NCBI RefSeq assembly: GCF_900114485.1
Contig: NZ_FOTF01000028.1
Span: forward strand, 1 to 39,098
Source: Loktanella salsilacus
Lineage (GTDB): Bacteria; Pseudomonadota; Alphaproteobacteria; Rhodobacterales; Rhodobacteraceae
Length of the DNA stretch: 39,098 nt
Direction: 5' to 3'
Shown here: positions 6,740 through 13,323 of the stretch, piece by piece
Numbering within the stretch: position 1 is the first letter of the stretch
Layout: every line of letters starts with the position of its first letter
Position numbers and translations under genes: made by a program
Notes under the pieces: generated by a model
Told to the model about the DNA's origin: nothing
What the model saw: only the letters and a program-made list of their open reading frames with translations
Databases searched by the model: none

Positions 6740-7892
6740 TGTGCCCCGTATAGCTAAACATCGCATCGGTGGCCTTGTTGACAGACTCTCGCACAGGATC
6801 AAGGTTCAGGCGGGCATAGACTGCCGTGGATTGCTGGCTGCGGTGGCCTAAGGTTTTGCCAATGATGTAGCTGTTCGCCCCGGTGGCGGCCTGCCAGCTG
6901 CCTAGGGTGCGGCGTAGGTCGTGAATGCGCAGATCGGCAATACCTGCTTCTTTCAGAATTCGCGCCCAAGCCTTCTTAGGGTCTGCCAGGTGGCCCTTTG
7001 CGCCGTTGCCTGGAAAGACCCAAGGGCCGAGCGAGTGCAGCTTGCGCTCTTGCAGGATCGTCATGGCCTGCGGCGACAGATGTACGATTTGCGGGTCGCT
7101 ATTCTTCGTGAGCGCAATCCGCCAGGTTGCTGCGTGGAAGTTGATCTCTTCCCACCGCATCGCAAGCGTGTTGGATTTACGCGCCCCGGCCAAAAGCGAG
7201 ATCATAAAGAAATCCCGCGCGGCCTCATTGGGCTCATTCGCCATGGCCGCAAAGAAGCGGGGCAATTCGTCAGGCTGCAAAAACCGATCTCGGCTTTGTT
7301 CGCGGAACTTCTTAATCCCTGTCGCCGGGTTCGCGCCCTGCCAGCCCCAATCCGCCGCCTTGTTAAAGATTGAGCGAATAAGCTCCAAAAGCCGGTTGGC
7401 TTGATAGATACCGCTGTCTTTGCCCACCTTGGCGTGAAGCCGCTCCACCTCCGGCTTTTCGATGCTCGATATTCTGCGCTTGAACCAATGCCGCAGGAAC
7501 TTGTTCACCTCCCGCTCGTCATAGGCCCAGGAGCGCTTATGCACCTTTGAGTGCTTTTCCAGGTATTCGGTGAACAGCGCTTCAAAGGTCATTTCGTCAC
7601 GGATCGCCCGCTTGGCCTTTTGCGGGTTCTCGCCCATCGCGATCTCGCCCTTGGCACTTGCTGCAAGCTTGCGGGCGTTCTCTACTGTCAGGTCAGGGAA
7701 CTTGCCTAGCAACAGCCGTTCGGGGCGTCCGTCGATCCGCTTGTATAGATAGAAGGTTTTGCTGCCTGCCGCCGTAACCGCCAGCACCAGGCCCTTTTCC
7801 TTGCCGTCGTAATAGTAATCCCGCTTGCCCTTTTCAGCTGCCTTGGCCGCCGATAGGGCCGCCTTGGTGAAGTTGATCTCAAAGCTTGCCAT
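6732..7892 (-). CDS. int: Tyrosine recombinase (P4-type integrase)
   Basis: A 386-residue site-specific recombinase of the DUF4102/P4 integrase group. Residues 1-90 form the arm-binding DUF4102 domain (GLVLAVTAAGSKTFYLYKR..GRPERLLLGKFPDLTVENAR). Residues 100-185 are the core-binding SAM-like domain. The catalytic domain follows with R238 (AGARKSNTLAMRW), K263, H324 and R327 (RIHDLRRT), H350 (LGHRS) and the nucleophile Y359 (TAVYARL), all intact. It lies next to the distal att repeat and reads away from it, so it should integrate and, with the AlpA-like protein, excise the element at tRNA-fMet. Confidence 0.95.
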   Translation of the reverse strand: MASFEINFTKAALSAAKAAEKGKRDYYYDGKEKGLVLAVTAAGSKTFYLYKRIDGRPERLLLGKFPDLTVENARKLAASAKGEIAMGENPQKAKRAIRDEMTFEALFTEYLEKHSKVHKRSWAYDEREVNKFLRHWFKRRISSIEKPEVERLHAKVGKDSGIYQANRLLELIRSIFNKAADWGWQGANPATGIKKFREQSRDRFLQPDELPRFFAAMANEPNEAARDFFMISLLAGARKSNTLAMRWEEINFHAATWRIALTKNSDPQIVHLSPQAMTILQERKLHSLGPWVFPGNGAKGHLADPKKAWARILKEAGIADLRIHDLRRTLGSWQAATGANSYIIGKTLGHRSQQSTAVYARLNLDPVRESVNKATDAMFSYTGHNE

Positions 7893-7910
7893 ATGTCTGT
7901 CCTTAGATGC

Positions 7911-7929
7911 GGTGCTACACTGGTGCTAC
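7911..7929 (+). repeat. Tandem GGTGCTAC repeats, right end
   Basis: GGTGCTAC occurs at 7911-7918 and 7922-7929, 11 bp apart, matching the pair at 415-434 in spacing and direction. It sits just upstream of the integrase start (7892), so binding here could also control the integrase promoter. Confidence 0.55.
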
Positions 7930-8050
7930 ACTAGAGCGCAAATACGGACAATCAGCAGTTGTCTTGAGTAAAGCAGATATGGGCTTAAGCGGCTGTTTTA
8001 GATAGGTTAAAGGATGTTCAGCAATGCAGCGCAAACAACGGGCCGTTAGA

Positions 8051-8097
8051 CTCATAACCTGAAGGTCGTAGGTTCAAATCCTACTCCCGCAACCAAA
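8051..8097 (+). repeat. Right attachment-site repeat, displaced tRNA-fMet 3' fragment
   Basis: Forty-seven bases identical to 303-349: the original 3' part of tRNA-fMet from the anticodon loop through CCA, cut off from its 5' half by the element. It is a remnant and not a functional tRNA. Sequence to its right is host DNA. Confidence 0.93.
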
Positions 8098-8127
8098 ATA
8101 TTTGGACTAATTACAAAGACATAACAG

Positions 8128-8141
8128 CCACCTTCGGGTGG
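8128..8141 (+). terminator. Original terminator of the rrn/tRNA operon
   Basis: CCACC-TTCG-GGTGG forms a 5-bp stem with a stable UUCG tetraloop, followed by AATTTTGCG. It sits 31 nt after the displaced tRNA 3' end, and a diverged counterpart follows the functional tRNA at 378-393. It is probably the pre-integration end of the rRNA transcript. The T-run is short, so strength is uncertain. Confidence 0.5.
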
Positions 8142-8453
8142 AATTTTGCGTTCGTGTGGCTGGTGTGGAAGCACCCAGCGTCAATGCGCAGCTATGGCGA
8201 ACCATACACGCTGGCAGGATAGCCGGATCCACCCGCTAACACTGATCTGCGAGTCTCTTCGAAAAGCCCGATTGCGCACCATCGCTGCGCTCTGCGCGAG
8301 CGATCGCTCAGCGGACAAAGCTGCGGGCGTAAAAGCCCAGACGATGCTGCCGCGTCTTCCGTGGTGGAGAGCGGAAAGTGGACATTCGCTTTGAGCGCGA
8401 GCGATAATTTGTGATGCCATTTGTTCGATTTTGGCATGAACCACGACAGCCTG
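8142..8453. other. Noncoding stretch between attR and the catabolic locus
   Basis: No gene can be supported. The phrase GGAGAGCGGAAAGTGGACAT near 8364-8383 resembles degenerate relic sequence common between genes of Roseobacter-group genomes. A short inverted repeat, ATGCCA (8414-8419) with TGGCAT (8432-8437), lies just past the stop of the leftward operon and could be a weak end signal. Confidence 0.4.
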
Positions 8454-9599
8454 TTACTTGTTCCGATATTTGCTCAGATGTGTCGGGCCTACATCATCAA
8501 AGGTTGAAACGCCAAGCTGCCCTAAGGCGCGGACCAGTTCCAGATGTAGGATCTCGAATGCCTTTTGTGCGCCAGCGTCACCACCCGCGCCGACGCCGTA
8601 GGCAAACGCGCGGCCTGCGAATGCAAAGTCTGCGCCAAGCGCCTTGGCGCGCAACATATCAGCGCCGCGCCGGATGCCGCTATCGACGATGACGGTCATG
8701 CGCCCCGCTACTGCATCTGCGATAGCGGGGAGGGCCTCAATCGTGGGTGGGCCAAAATCCACCTGACGCCCGCCGTGATTGGACACAACAATTCCATCGC
8801 AGCCCAATTCGGCGCAGGTCACGGCGTCTTGCGCGTGCAAAATGCCTTTGACCAGGAGGCGACCCTTCCAGCGAGCTCGCAATCGTTTGAGGTCATCCCA
8901 CGTGAACCCTGGCGTGATCAGGGTTTTTTGCACCTCTGCATAAGAGGTCGCGCCTTGTAGCAGGTTTGCGTAGTTGGCGACGTTCGGTGCGCCATATTTC
9001 AGGCTCCTCAGCGCCCACCGCGGGTTCATCGCGCATTGCAGGATGACGTCGGGCGTAAAGCGGAACGGCACGGCAAGCTGGTTGCGGATATCGCGGTCGC
9101 GCTTGCCTGCGGCGGGCACATCCGCCGTAACCATTAAGGTGGTGTAGCCCGCAGCTTCTGCCCGAGCGATCAGGCCTTCTGTCACTGCCGCATCGCTTGA
9201 GACATAGAGCTGGAACCAGCCGTTGCCGTCGGCGGCTTCGGCCAATGCCTCTAACGTGGTCGAAGAAGCCGAACTTGCCACATAGGGGATGTTCTGCGCC
9301 TTGCACAGCCGCGCGAGCGTCAGATCGGCTCCGGGCCAAAAGGCGTTGAGCATACCGATCGGGGCCATGCCGAAAGGCGCATCGTAGGTTTGGCCAAAGA
9401 CAGTTGCGGTTGTGTCGATCTTGGACACATCCACCATATAGCGCGGGGTCAGTTCGACCTCTTCAAACGCCTCACTATTGCGACGCATATTGCGTTCGTT
9501 TTCCGCACCGCCATCGACCAGATCAAAGGCGAAACGCGGAATTCGGCGTTTGGCACGCAGTCGCAGATCGTTGATAGAGGCGGCGCGATCTAGTCCCAT
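8454..9599 (-). CDS. FMN-dependent alpha-hydroxy acid dehydrogenase, LldD-like
   Basis: A 381-residue member of the L-lactate dehydrogenase/glycolate oxidase family, which oxidises L-2-hydroxy acids with FMN and passes electrons to quinone or oxygen. Visible landmarks are FAFDLVDGGAENERN near residue 23, FQLYV (Y132), the FMN-contacting VKGILHAQDA (K251), the catalytic SNHGGRQ (H275, R278) and IVDSGIRRG near 304-312. All active-site residues are present except that the usual first Tyr of the substrate pocket reads as Phe (FAFD). Start at the ATG overlapping the upstream stop (TGATG), so it is coupled to the SDR before it. As last gene of the operon it plausibly oxidises the L-lactate released by the FAH-type hydrolase encoded at 20856-21710. 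Confidence 0.88.
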   Translation of the reverse strand: MGLDRAASINDLRLRAKRRIPRFAFDLVDGGAENERNMRRNSEAFEEVELTPRYMVDVSKIDTTATVFGQTYDAPFGMAPIGMLNAFWPGADLTLARLCKAQNIPYVASSASSTTLEALAEAADGNGWFQLYVSSDAAVTEGLIARAEAAGYTTLMVTADVPAAGKRDRDIRNQLAVPFRFTPDVILQCAMNPRWALRSLKYGAPNVANYANLLQGATSYAEVQKTLITPGFTWDDLKRLRARWKGRLLVKGILHAQDAVTCAELGCDGIVVSNHGGRQVDFGPPTIEALPAIADAVAGRMTVIVDSGIRRGADMLRAKALGADFAFAGRAFAYGVGAGGDAGAQKAFEILHLELVRALGQLGVSTFDDVGPTHLSKYRNK

Positions 9600-10342
9600 C
9601 AGATCGACCACCCGCCATCGACAGCAAAGGCTTGCCCTGTGGTGAAAGCTGCCATGTCTCCGGCCAGATAACACACCATCTCGGCGATTTCTTCGGGTTG
9701 GCCTAGGCGGCCCATGGGTTGGCGTTCCTTGAAGGCGGCAAGGGCCTTGTCAAAGTCACCGGTGGCGGCAAGCCGGTCGTTCAGCGACGGGCTTTGCACG
9801 GTGCCGGGACAGATGGCGTTGCAGCGGATGCCGTCTTTGACGAAGTCAGCGGCAATCGCCTTGGTCATGCCGATGATCGCCGCCTTTGAGGCACCATAGG
9901 CAAAGCGGCGTGGCGCGCCTTTTTCACTGGACACGATAGAGGCGATATTGATGATCGACCCCGCGCCCTTGTCCAGCATCCCTGGCAGCACCGCTTTGGT
10001 GATGCGATACATGGCCTTGGCATTCAGGTTAAACGCACGGTCCCAGACGGCGTCGTCACAATCAAGAATTGTGCCGTCATGCACCCAGCCTGCGCAGTTC
10101 AACAGAATGTCCACGGGTGCGACAGATGCGACAAGGGCTTCCACCGCCGCGGCATCCAGCACGTCCAGTTGCATGCCTATGATGTTAGGTGACGTATCAG
10201 CCAGTTCAGCAACCAAAGAGCCATCCAGATCAGTGGCGATTACCTGCACGCCGCGCGCCGCGAGCGCTTGCGCGCTGGCACGGCCGATGCCTGCACCCGC
10301 AGCGGTAATCAGTGCAGTTTTGCCTTTCATTGAGTGTCCCAT
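9599..10342 (-). CDS. SDR, 2-keto-3-deoxy-L-fuconate dehydrogenase-like
   Basis: A 247-residue classical short-chain dehydrogenase. The nucleotide-binding motif AAGAGIGRASA is near residue 14. NCAGWVHDGTILDC, the catalytic Ser in NIASIVSSEKG, YGASK (Tyr-x3-Lys) and NAICPGTVQSPSL follow. The phrases WVHDGTILDCDDAVWDRAFNLN and GIRCNAICPGTVQSPSL match the subgroup that includes bacterial L-KDF dehydrogenase and human BDH2/DHRS6. That enzyme oxidises 2-keto-3-deoxy-L-fuconate at C4 to the 2,4-diketo acid, the substrate of the FAH hydrolase made from the divergent operon. Start ATG at 10342 with AGGAGG 7 nt upstream; a longer open frame overlaps the next gene and is a shadow. Confidence 0.85.
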   Translation of the reverse strand: MGHSMKGKTALITAAGAGIGRASAQALAARGVQVIATDLDGSLVAELADTSPNIIGMQLDVLDAAAVEALVASVAPVDILLNCAGWVHDGTILDCDDAVWDRAFNLNAKAMYRITKAVLPGMLDKGAGSIINIASIVSSEKGAPRRFAYGASKAAIIGMTKAIAADFVKDGIRCNAICPGTVQSPSLNDRLAATGDFDKALAAFKERQPMGRLGQPEEIAEMVCYLAGDMAAFTTGQAFAVDGGWSI

Positions 10343-10352
10343 AGAGTTCCTC

Positions 10353-11117
10353 CTAACGGGCGAGCCAGCCGCCATCGACGGTGACGACGCTGCCGTGGCA
10401 ATAATTGGCGGCGTCAGACGCCAGAAAAACCGCAGCGCCTGCGATCTCGGACGGATCGGCAAAGCGGCCCGCCGGAATGCGTTCCAACAGCGCTTTAGAT
10501 CGGTCGGAATCGTCGCGCAGCGCCTGAGTGTTGTCTGTGGCGGTATAGCCGGGTGCGATGCTGTTGACGTTGACACCGTATGGCGCCCATTCGTTGCACA
10601 GGGCCTTGGTTAGGCCGACGACCGCATGTTTGCTGCTGACATAGGCCGGCACGCGCAGGCCGCCTTGCGACGCAAGCACAGAGGACACGATGATAATTTT
10701 GCCTGACCCTTGCGCCACCATCAGTTTGCCCGCCGCCTGCGATAGCAACCAAACGGAATCGAGGTTGACCGACAGCACGCGCCGCCAATCTTCCAGCGGC
10801 ATCTCCGTGCTGTCTTCGCGATGGATGATCCCGGCGTTGTTAACCAGAATATCAAAGCCGTCTAAGGCATTGCTGGCAAAGTCGACGACGTCTTTGGCTG
10901 CAGCCTGATCCATGCCGTTGAAATCTGCCTGCACGGCGAAACCTTTGACGCCCAACGCCCTAATTTTGGCGAGGGTGTCGTCGGGTTGGTGGCTGCGATA
11001 GGTCAGCGCCACATCGGCCCCGGCGGCGGCAAGGCCGAGGGCAATGCCCTCGCCGATGCCAGTTGCCCCGCCGGTGACCAGTGCTTTGCGGCCGGTCAGG
11101 TCAAACGGGTTGCCCAT
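10353..11117 (-). CDS. SDR, KduD-like 2-deoxy-D-gluconate 3-dehydrogenase
   Basis: A 254-residue classical SDR. It follows the KduD pattern through most of its length: FDLTGRKALVTGGATGIGEG, NNAGIIHREDSTEMPLEDW, the catalytic IVSSVLASQGGLRVPAYVSSK, NEWAPYGVNVNSIAPGYTATDNTQALR, RIPAGRFADPSEIAG and the C-terminal VTVDGGWLAR. KduD enzymes interconvert keto-deoxy sugar acids with NAD(H) in uronic acid breakdown, and related enzymes accept other deoxy acids. The start at 11117 lies 1 nt after the stop of the M24 gene. Together with the neighbouring SDRs it points to stepwise oxidation of a sugar-derived acid; the exact substrate is not readable from sequence. Confidence 0.85.
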   Translation of the reverse strand: MGNPFDLTGRKALVTGGATGIGEGIALGLAAAGADVALTYRSHQPDDTLAKIRALGVKGFAVQADFNGMDQAAAKDVVDFASNALDGFDILVNNAGIIHREDSTEMPLEDWRRVLSVNLDSVWLLSQAAGKLMVAQGSGKIIIVSSVLASQGGLRVPAYVSSKHAVVGLTKALCNEWAPYGVNVNSIAPGYTATDNTQALRDDSDRSKALLERIPAGRFADPSEIAGAAVFLASDAANYCHGSVVTVDGGWLAR

Positions 11118-11118
11118 A

Positions 11119-12429
11119 TCAGTACCGGTTCGCAATCGGCAGCTCTTCGGCAGGGAAGAGGCTGATGACCTCGCAACCATTTTCTGTCACCACGACCTCT
11201 TCCTCGATCCTTGCGGCGGAATAGCCGTCGGTTGCGGGGCAGTAGGTTTCCAAGGCGAAGACCATGCCGGTCTTGATTTCCATGGGGTGATCCATCGACA
11301 CAGCACGGCTGATGATGGGCCGCTCATGTAGCGCCAGACCAAGGCCATGACCGAATTGTAGACCAAAGGCTTGATCTTCATTCGCAAAGCCAAGTTCCTG
11401 AGCTGTTGGCCAAACCGCTGCCACCTTGTCGGTGGAAACGCCCGGTTTGATCATCGCGATAGAGGCATCGATCCATTCGCGTGCCTTGGTGTAGGCGTCA
11501 GTTTGCGACGGTGTCGCGCGGCCGACGTTGAACGTTCGGTAGTAACACGTCCGATACCCTTGATAGGATTGCAGGATGTCAAAGAAAGCCTGATCGCCGG
11601 GTCGGATTAGGCGGTCGGTAAAGTTGTGTGGGTGCGGGTTGCAGCGTTCGCCGGAGATGGCGTTGACCGCCTCGACGTCGTCTGATCCCATCTCGTAAAG
11701 CAGCTTGTTGGACAGCGCGACAATGTCGTTTTCGCGGATGCCCGGCTTCAGCTCTTCATAGATCATGTGATAGACGCCATCGACCATCGCTGCCGCTTGC
11801 GTCAAAAGCTGGATTTCGTCTGTATTCTTGATCTCGCGCGCTGCCAGCATGATCTGTTGGCCATCGACCACGTTGAGGCCTTCTTGTTGCAGCGCGTGGA
11901 ACATTGCGGTTTCAGCATAATCCACACCAACGGGCATATCGCCCATACCGGCATCGCGGATCAATCCGGCGATCTGCTTGGCATACTTCTGCATCAGGCC
12001 GAATTCCGGCGGGATGGTGCCGCGCATGCCGACGACACCGGCAAGGCAATGGCTCGGCTCCAGCCAGTCGGAGTGGCGCTTGTGGTGCTCTGCCGCGGAG
12101 CCGAAATCCCAAACATAAGGGCTGTCGTCACCTGTCAGCAGGCAGAAACGGCACATCTTGTCGCGTTCCCATTCGCCGATTTTGGTGGCCGAAACGTAAC
12201 GGATGTTGTTCACATCAAACAACAGCAGTGTGCCCGCCTCTGAATTTTGTAGGGACTGGCGGGTCCGCGCAAGGCGGTAGCGACGCAGGCGGTCGTGGTC
12301 GATACGGCGTTCGAAATCCACGGACATGTGGCCATGCGCTGGCAGTTTGTCGCGCCATTCCCAGTTGGGTTGAAGATCCATTGGGGTAAGCAGGTTCGGC
12401 ATGAGGGCATTGCCCGGACGTTCTGACAT
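11119..12429 (-). CDS. M24-fold (DddP/creatinase-like) protein, altered metal site
   Basis: A 436-residue protein with a creatinase-like N-terminal domain (TLLLFDVNNIRYVSATKIGEWE near residue 67) and a C-terminal pita-bread domain. Of the five usual M24 metal ligands I see D284 (AFFDILQ), H361 (QFGHGLGL), E394 (FALETY) and E409 (ARIEEEVVVTENG). The second Asp is Cys295 in GYRTCYYRTF, where the family normally has GY..D..RTF. H369 (ALHERP) is kept. The family includes Xaa-Pro peptidases, creatinase, ectoine hydrolase and the DMSP lyase DddP, which share the NIRY N-terminal phrase. With SDRs on both sides a role on a sugar-derived or amide substrate is more likely than peptide cleavage. SD AAGGAG 6 nt upstream. 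Confidence 0.8.
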   Translation of the reverse strand: MSERPGNALMPNLLTPMDLQPNWEWRDKLPAHGHMSVDFERRIDHDRLRRYRLARTRQSLQNSEAGTLLLFDVNNIRYVSATKIGEWERDKMCRFCLLTGDDSPYVWDFGSAAEHHKRHSDWLEPSHCLAGVVGMRGTIPPEFGLMQKYAKQIAGLIRDAGMGDMPVGVDYAETAMFHALQQEGLNVVDGQQIMLAAREIKNTDEIQLLTQAAAMVDGVYHMIYEELKPGIRENDIVALSNKLLYEMGSDDVEAVNAISGERCNPHPHNFTDRLIRPGDQAFFDILQSYQGYRTCYYRTFNVGRATPSQTDAYTKAREWIDASIAMIKPGVSTDKVAAVWPTAQELGFANEDQAFGLQFGHGLGLALHERPIISRAVSMDHPMEIKTGMVFALETYCPATDGYSAARIEEEVVVTENGCEVISLFPAEELPIANRY

Positions 12430-12489
12430 GGAAGTCTCCTTCGAGGCGCAGGGCCCCTTTTGAATTTGAAATTTGAAAAGGGCTGGTCG

Positions 12490-13299
12490 TTACTGGATGC
12501 ACCAGCCGCCATCGACGTGGATCATCTGGCCGGTCATGTAATCGCTGTCGTCGGACGCGAGGAATGATGCGGTGCCGACGATGTCTTTGGGATAGGACAC
12601 CCGCTTGATCTGCAGTGCATCGCGCACGATGTCGTCGTAGGCTTGACCTTCTTTTTCCTTGAAGCCGATATCGACAAGGTCCTTGTCCAGCTGTTCCCAA
12701 AGCGGTGTGACAACAACGCCGGGCGCGTAGCCGTTCACAGTGATGCCATGTTCGGACAGGCCGATTGCGCCACAATGGGTCAGGGCAAGGCAGCCGTATT
12801 TCGAAGTGCAATAAACGGTGACGTCCACCAGCGGCTTGCGCGATGCGATGGATCCGACATTGATGAGCTTGTAAGGATGGGCTTCCATCGGGCCTTGGGC
12901 GATCATCTGGCGGGCAGTTTCCTGCATGCCCAGCCACATCGCCTTTGTATTGACGTTCATGATCATGTCCCAGTTGTCTTCATCGATATCCATGAAGAAG
13001 CGGGGCTTGTTCAGGCCGGCATTGAAGACACCAACATTGATCGACCCAAAGGCGGCGACGGTTGCCGCCACGGCAGAGGCATTGTCTTCACGCTTGGTGA
13101 CATCCATTTTGACCGCGATGGCCTTGCCGTTGCCGGCTGCATTAATCTCGTCCGCGACGGCTTGCGCCATATCAAGGTCCAGATCGCCGATACAGACGTT
13201 TGCACCTTGCTCTGCAAAGGATCGGGCGTTGGCCTCGCCCATGCCGCGGGCGGCACCGGTGATAAGAATGTTTTTACCTTTGAGGCGGTTGGGGTCCAT
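12490..13299 (-). CDS. SDR, polyol/sugar dehydrogenase-like
   Basis: A 269-residue classical SDR: NILITGAARGMGEANA near residue 11, NAGLNKPRFFMDIDEDNW, the catalytic VGSIASRKPL, YCTSKYGCLALTH, and the ending YMTGQMIHVDGGW. The segment HGITVNGYAPGVVVTPLWEQLDKDL resembles bacterial sorbitol/polyol dehydrogenases (SmoS type), which oxidise polyols or aldoses with NAD. It is closely related to the SDR in the divergent operon (16406-17203), so the locus has two paralogues, perhaps acting on successive or stereoisomeric substrates. SD GGAGGAG 6 nt before the ATG at 13299. It lies 24 bp after the regulator gene and starts the enzyme part of the leftward operon. Confidence 0.85.
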   Translation of the reverse strand: MDPNRLKGKNILITGAARGMGEANARSFAEQGANVCIGDLDLDMAQAVADEINAAGNGKAIAVKMDVTKREDNASAVAATVAAFGSINVGVFNAGLNKPRFFMDIDEDNWDMIMNVNTKAMWLGMQETARQMIAQGPMEAHPYKLINVGSIASRKPLVDVTVYCTSKYGCLALTHCGAIGLSEHGITVNGYAPGVVVTPLWEQLDKDLVDIGFKEKEGQAYDDIVRDALQIKRVSYPKDIVGTASFLASDDSDYMTGQMIHVDGGWCIQ

Positions 13300-13323
13300 G
13301 GGTGTCTCCTCCTGACGTCATGA

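Larger units (their letters stand above)
350..8050. mobile_element. Integrative element in tRNA-fMet (P4-satellite/PICI-like)
   Basis: A 7.7-kb insert lies between identical 47-bp copies of the tRNA-fMet 3' end. It carries a tyrosine integrase beside the distal repeat, an AlpA-like HTH gene, a two-gene primase-helicase, an iteron-like inverted array and several unknown genes. The left third is visibly AT-richer than the host sequence on either side. No capsid, portal, terminase or conjugation gene is visible. Integrase, AlpA and primase-helicase together with small size fit a phage satellite (P4-like or phage-inducible island) or a small integrative plasmid. The boundaries are direct from sequence; the class is inference. 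Confidence 0.88.

Noticed and set aside
8051-8095. A second tRNA gene at the right att site
   Set aside because: Only the 3' 45 nt are present; the acceptor 5' strand and D arm are missing.
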